Assembly: GCA_035710745.1 (NCBI GenBank)
Contig: DASTCX010000039.1
Span: forward strand, 1-64,000
Length of the DNA: 64,000 bases
Direction: 5' to 3'
Source: Candidatus Eremiobacteraceae bacterium
GTDB lineage: Bacteria; Vulcanimicrobiota; Vulcanimicrobiia; Eremiobacterales; Eremiobacteraceae
In this document: positions 61,737 through 64,000 of the stretch, piece after piece
Numbering within the stretch: position 1 is the stretch's first letter
How the letters are laid out: the number at the start of each line of letters is the position of its first letter
The notes under the pieces: model-generated
Told to the model about the DNA's origin: nothing
Seen by the model: the letters and a program-made list of their open reading frames with translations, nothing else
The model's database searches: none
Program-made: the position numbers and the translations under genes

Positions 61737-63164
61737 ATGGAAAGCGGCGGCGGTGCGCTGCGGCGCGAGCTGAACCCGACCGGCGCGATCTCGATCGTCG
61801 TCGGAACCGTCATCGGCACCGGCATCTTCCTAAAGTCTGCGGTCATGTCGCAGCTGCTCGGATCGTCCGAGTGGGTGCTCGCAGCGTGGGCCGCTGCGGG
61901 CCTGCTCTCCATCGCGGGCACGCTGACGTACGCCGAGCTCGGCGCGATGTTGCCGCATGCAGGCGGCCCGTACGTCTACTTGCGAGAGGCGTACGGCAAA
62001 CTGCCCGCATTCCTATTCGGCTGGAAAGAGCTCTTATCGACGAAGGGCGCGAGCAACGCCGCCGTCGCGATCGGCATCGTCATCTTCCTCAACGCGCTCG
62101 TGCCGTGGAACGCGGTCTGGTTTCAGCACCCGATCAAGATCCTCGGCGAGACGATTCCCTGGCAGTTCGGCTCGCATCAGCTCGAGGCGATCGCGATCAT
62201 TATCATCTTGTCAGTCGTCAACTCGTTCGGCGTGGCCGCGGGCGGTTGGACGCAGACGATTCTCACCGGCGCAAAGCTAATCGGCATCGCGTTCCTCATC
62301 ATCGGCGCGTTCTTCGTGGCGCAAGGCGGATCGGTGTCGAACTTATTCGCGGCGCCGGCGAGCGGTCACGCGCCTGGAATACAGGCGTTCGGCGCAGCAA
62401 TGATACAAGTGTTGTGGGCCTACTCCGGCTGGGGCGACCTCGCGCTTGCTGCGGGCGAAGTCCGGGCTCCGGGTCGCAACGTGCCGCTCGGGCTCATCGG
62501 CGGCATCCTCATCGTCATGACTGCATACCTCTTGACGAACGCCGCGTATGCATACGTGTTGCCGTTCAGCCAGATAGCGACCGCGAACTCCACCGCCTTC
62601 CCGGACGCCCCCGCCGTGGCAGCGAGGGCGGCGGCCGCGTTCATGCACGGCGGTGGGGCGCTCTTATCCATCCTGTTCGTCATCTCTGCGCTCGGCACGC
62701 TCAACGGCGGCATCCTCACCGGCTCTCGCATCCCGTTCGCGATGGCGCGCGACCGGCAGTTCCCCGAAGTTCTCGCGAAGGTAAACCCGAAGACGCGAAC
62801 CCCAGTGACGAGCATCATCTTGCTCGCGATCTGGGCGTGCCTGCTCACCGTTTCGGGCTCGTTCGATCAGCTGACGACGCTTGTCATCTTTGTCGACATC
62901 ACGATGGATATATTCGGGTCCGCCTCGATCTTCGTCTTGCGGCGGAAGATGCCGTCGGCCGACCGTCCGTATCGAACCCCGCTCTATCCGATCGTACCGC
63001 TTGCCTACCTTGCCACGCTCATCTGGCTGGTAGGCAACACCATCAAGACGACACCTCTCGAAGCACTCGGCGGGGTCGTCATCTTGCTGCTTGGTCTGCC
63101 CGTGTACTGGTACTACCGCAGCCGCCCAGCCCAGGGAGCGGTCCCTTCTCCGGCCAACTCCTAA
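61737..63164 (+). CDS. APC superfamily amino acid permease
   Basis: 475 residues with about 12 membrane helices. The start ELNPTGAISIVVGTVIGTGI carries the GxGI motif of APC/LAT-type transporters; LTYAELGAMLPHAGGPYVYL is the second signature, and SALGTLNGGILTGSRIPFAM the third. This fits LAT/SteT-like exchangers or permeases of amino acids. The substrate is not predictable. The last helices and the C-terminal tail are short, as usual. Confidence 0.92.
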   Translation: MESGGGALRRELNPTGAISIVVGTVIGTGIFLKSAVMSQLLGSSEWVLAAWAAAGLLSIAGTLTYAELGAMLPHAGGPYVYLREAYGKLPAFLFGWKELLSTKGASNAAVAIGIVIFLNALVPWNAVWFQHPIKILGETIPWQFGSHQLEAIAIIIILSVVNSFGVAAGGWTQTILTGAKLIGIAFLIIGAFFVAQGGSVSNLFAAPASGHAPGIQAFGAAMIQVLWAYSGWGDLALAAGEVRAPGRNVPLGLIGGILIVMTAYLLTNAAYAYVLPFSQIATANSTAFPDAPAVAARAAAAFMHGGGALLSILFVISALGTLNGGILTGSRIPFAMARDRQFPEVLAKVNPKTRTPVTSIILLAIWACLLTVSGSFDQLTTLVIFVDITMDIFGSASIFVLRRKMPSADRPYRTPLYPIVPLAYLATLIWLVGNTIKTTPLEALGGVVILLLGLPVYWYYRSRPAQGAVPSPANS

Positions 63165-63200
63165 GGACGAGGTGAACTCCTCGGAGAGGTAGGTGTCGCT

Positions 63201-64000
63201 ATGTCGACACGTGCCGCTCGCGTTATCGCGGTCGCAATCATCGTCCTCATTTGTGCACTACCGCGAACACAAGCGCGAGCAAAGGGCGTCGACATGGATC
63301 CGCCGTCGGGTATAGTCCCGACGACTGCGACGTTGGAGCAAGTGCTCACAGCGCATGCGAAAGCCGTCGGAACGCGCGCTGATCCAAATGACGCGGTTAT
63401 CGAGGACGAGACGTTCACCGCGAACGGTCTCAGCGGCACCAGTCACGACGTCTCCTATAAAGGCGACTACATAAGCACGACGACGACAGGGTCATTCGTC
63501 ACGAGCGAGGGCACGGTTGATGGACGTTCCTGGTCCGAGGACGTCAACGGGCAAGTGGTCGACATCAAAGGGGTCCACGAACGCGGAGAGGTCGACGCTC
63601 GAGCGCTTGATGACGCGCTCATACATCCGGGCGAAAACGTGCAGCTGCTCGGCGAGGTCGCGAGCCCTATCTCGGCCTACGTCGTCGAGGTCAACCCACC
63701 TAGTGGGCGCCCCCAGTGGATATTCTTCGACAAGTCGACTGGCCTCATCGATCGCACCGAGACGGTCATGCCGACGAGCCGAATCGTCGAGTCGTTCGCG
63801 GACTACAAGACAAGCTATGGGCGGATGGTCGCGTGGTCGGGCCACTCGTCGGACGGCCACCCAGATAACGACACAGACTGGCATGTGACGTCGCTCCGCG
63901 TCCAGCCGTCGATCGCTCGCTCGCTCTTCGCCCGGCCGCACTGCCGGACGTTTGTCGAGATGCCGCCGGGACTCATCCGCGCGAAGCTGCCGGCCTACAT
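63201..64000 (+). CDS. Exported protein, truncated at the window end
   Basis: ATG at 63201 with GGAGAGGTAGGTG upstream opens a frame that runs past the window end (at least 266 residues). A signal peptide (VIAVAIIVLICALP) precedes LEQVLTAHAKAVGTRADP, GTVDGRSWSEDVNGQVVDIK and GRPQWIFFDKSTGLIDRTE. This layout resembles the N-terminal part of exported retropepsin-like aspartic protease proteins, but the catalytic DTG would lie beyond the window, so this is only a guess. Confidence 0.7.
   Translation, partial: MSTRAARVIAVAIIVLICALPRTQARAKGVDMDPPSGIVPTTATLEQVLTAHAKAVGTRADPNDAVIEDETFTANGLSGTSHDVSYKGDYISTTTTGSFVTSEGTVDGRSWSEDVNGQVVDIKGVHERGEVDARALDDALIHPGENVQLLGEVASPISAYVVEVNPPSGRPQWIFFDKSTGLIDRTETVMPTSRIVESFADYKTSYGRMVAWSGHSSDGHPDNDTDWHVTSLRVQPSIARSLFARPHCRTFVEMPPGLIRAKLPAY

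Overview
This is a GC-rich, densely packed bacterial chromosome segment. It starts inside the translation/transcription core cluster (end of tuf, rpmG, tRNA-Trp, secE, nusG, rplK, rplA, rplJ, rplL) and runs into mostly accessory DNA. An outer-membrane-barrel-like protein, TonB C-terminal domains and many exported beta-propellers suggest a diderm. GTG/TTG starts and 1-4 nt gene overlaps are frequent. By gene content I would guess a lineage near Candidatus Eremiobacterota (WPS-2) or another uncultured terrabacterial diderm; this is a guess, not a phylogenetic result.

Layout. 1-3.9 kb: ribosomal/NusG cluster with an L10 leader and a terminator. 4-12.3 kb: DHA2 efflux pump, M48 peptidase, TonB-C protein, proton pyrophosphatase (reverse strand), orphan peptide-type ABC permease, zinc-ribbon FHA protein. 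12.5-19 kb: HTH protein overlapping a FliA/WhiG-type sigma factor, ftsY, recA-recX-pgeF, and an OmpR-type response regulator with a soluble histidine kinase. 19-32 kb: GH125 mannosidase, purA, three FliJ/FliM/FliO-like genes, two small ORFs, an RlmD/TrmA-type methyltransferase, gatCAB, mutS2, tyrS. 32-46 kb: hslO, aroQ, HU, a large GH92-propeller fusion, rhomboid protease, YCII + ECF42-type sigma pair, DNA glycosylase-like gene, DUF72, SDR, DsbA-like protein, PQQ propeller, ABM protein. 46-64 kb: a secretome-rich stretch (S53 protease, GloVer, NHL and Vgb propellers, cyanophycinase-like protein), tRNA-Pro, a partner-switching set (STAS, short sigma-B/F-like factor, PP2C phosphatase), a cluster of small ribbon-helix-helix-like genes, an APC permease and a truncated secreted protein.

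The most striking feature is a family of about 22-23 nt palindromes with constant outer arms CGGTCG/CGACCG and covarying inner arms around a short TTTA/TTCA-like centre. I count 20 copies at 12 loci between 2.6 and 46 kb. Four loci are ordered three-hairpin arrays (types A, B, C, about 50 nt apart, one array inverted), five loci lie between convergent genes, two copies sit in frame inside mutS2 and the FliM-like gene, and two copies carry a second hairpin. No clear copy is seen from 46 to 64 kb. This looks like a modular, possibly mobile, repeat element that I cannot match to a named family.

Functional themes: alpha-mannoside degradation (GH125, GH92), envelope and secreted beta-propellers, alternative sigma control (FliA-like, ECF42-like, sigma-B/F-like) and information-processing core genes.
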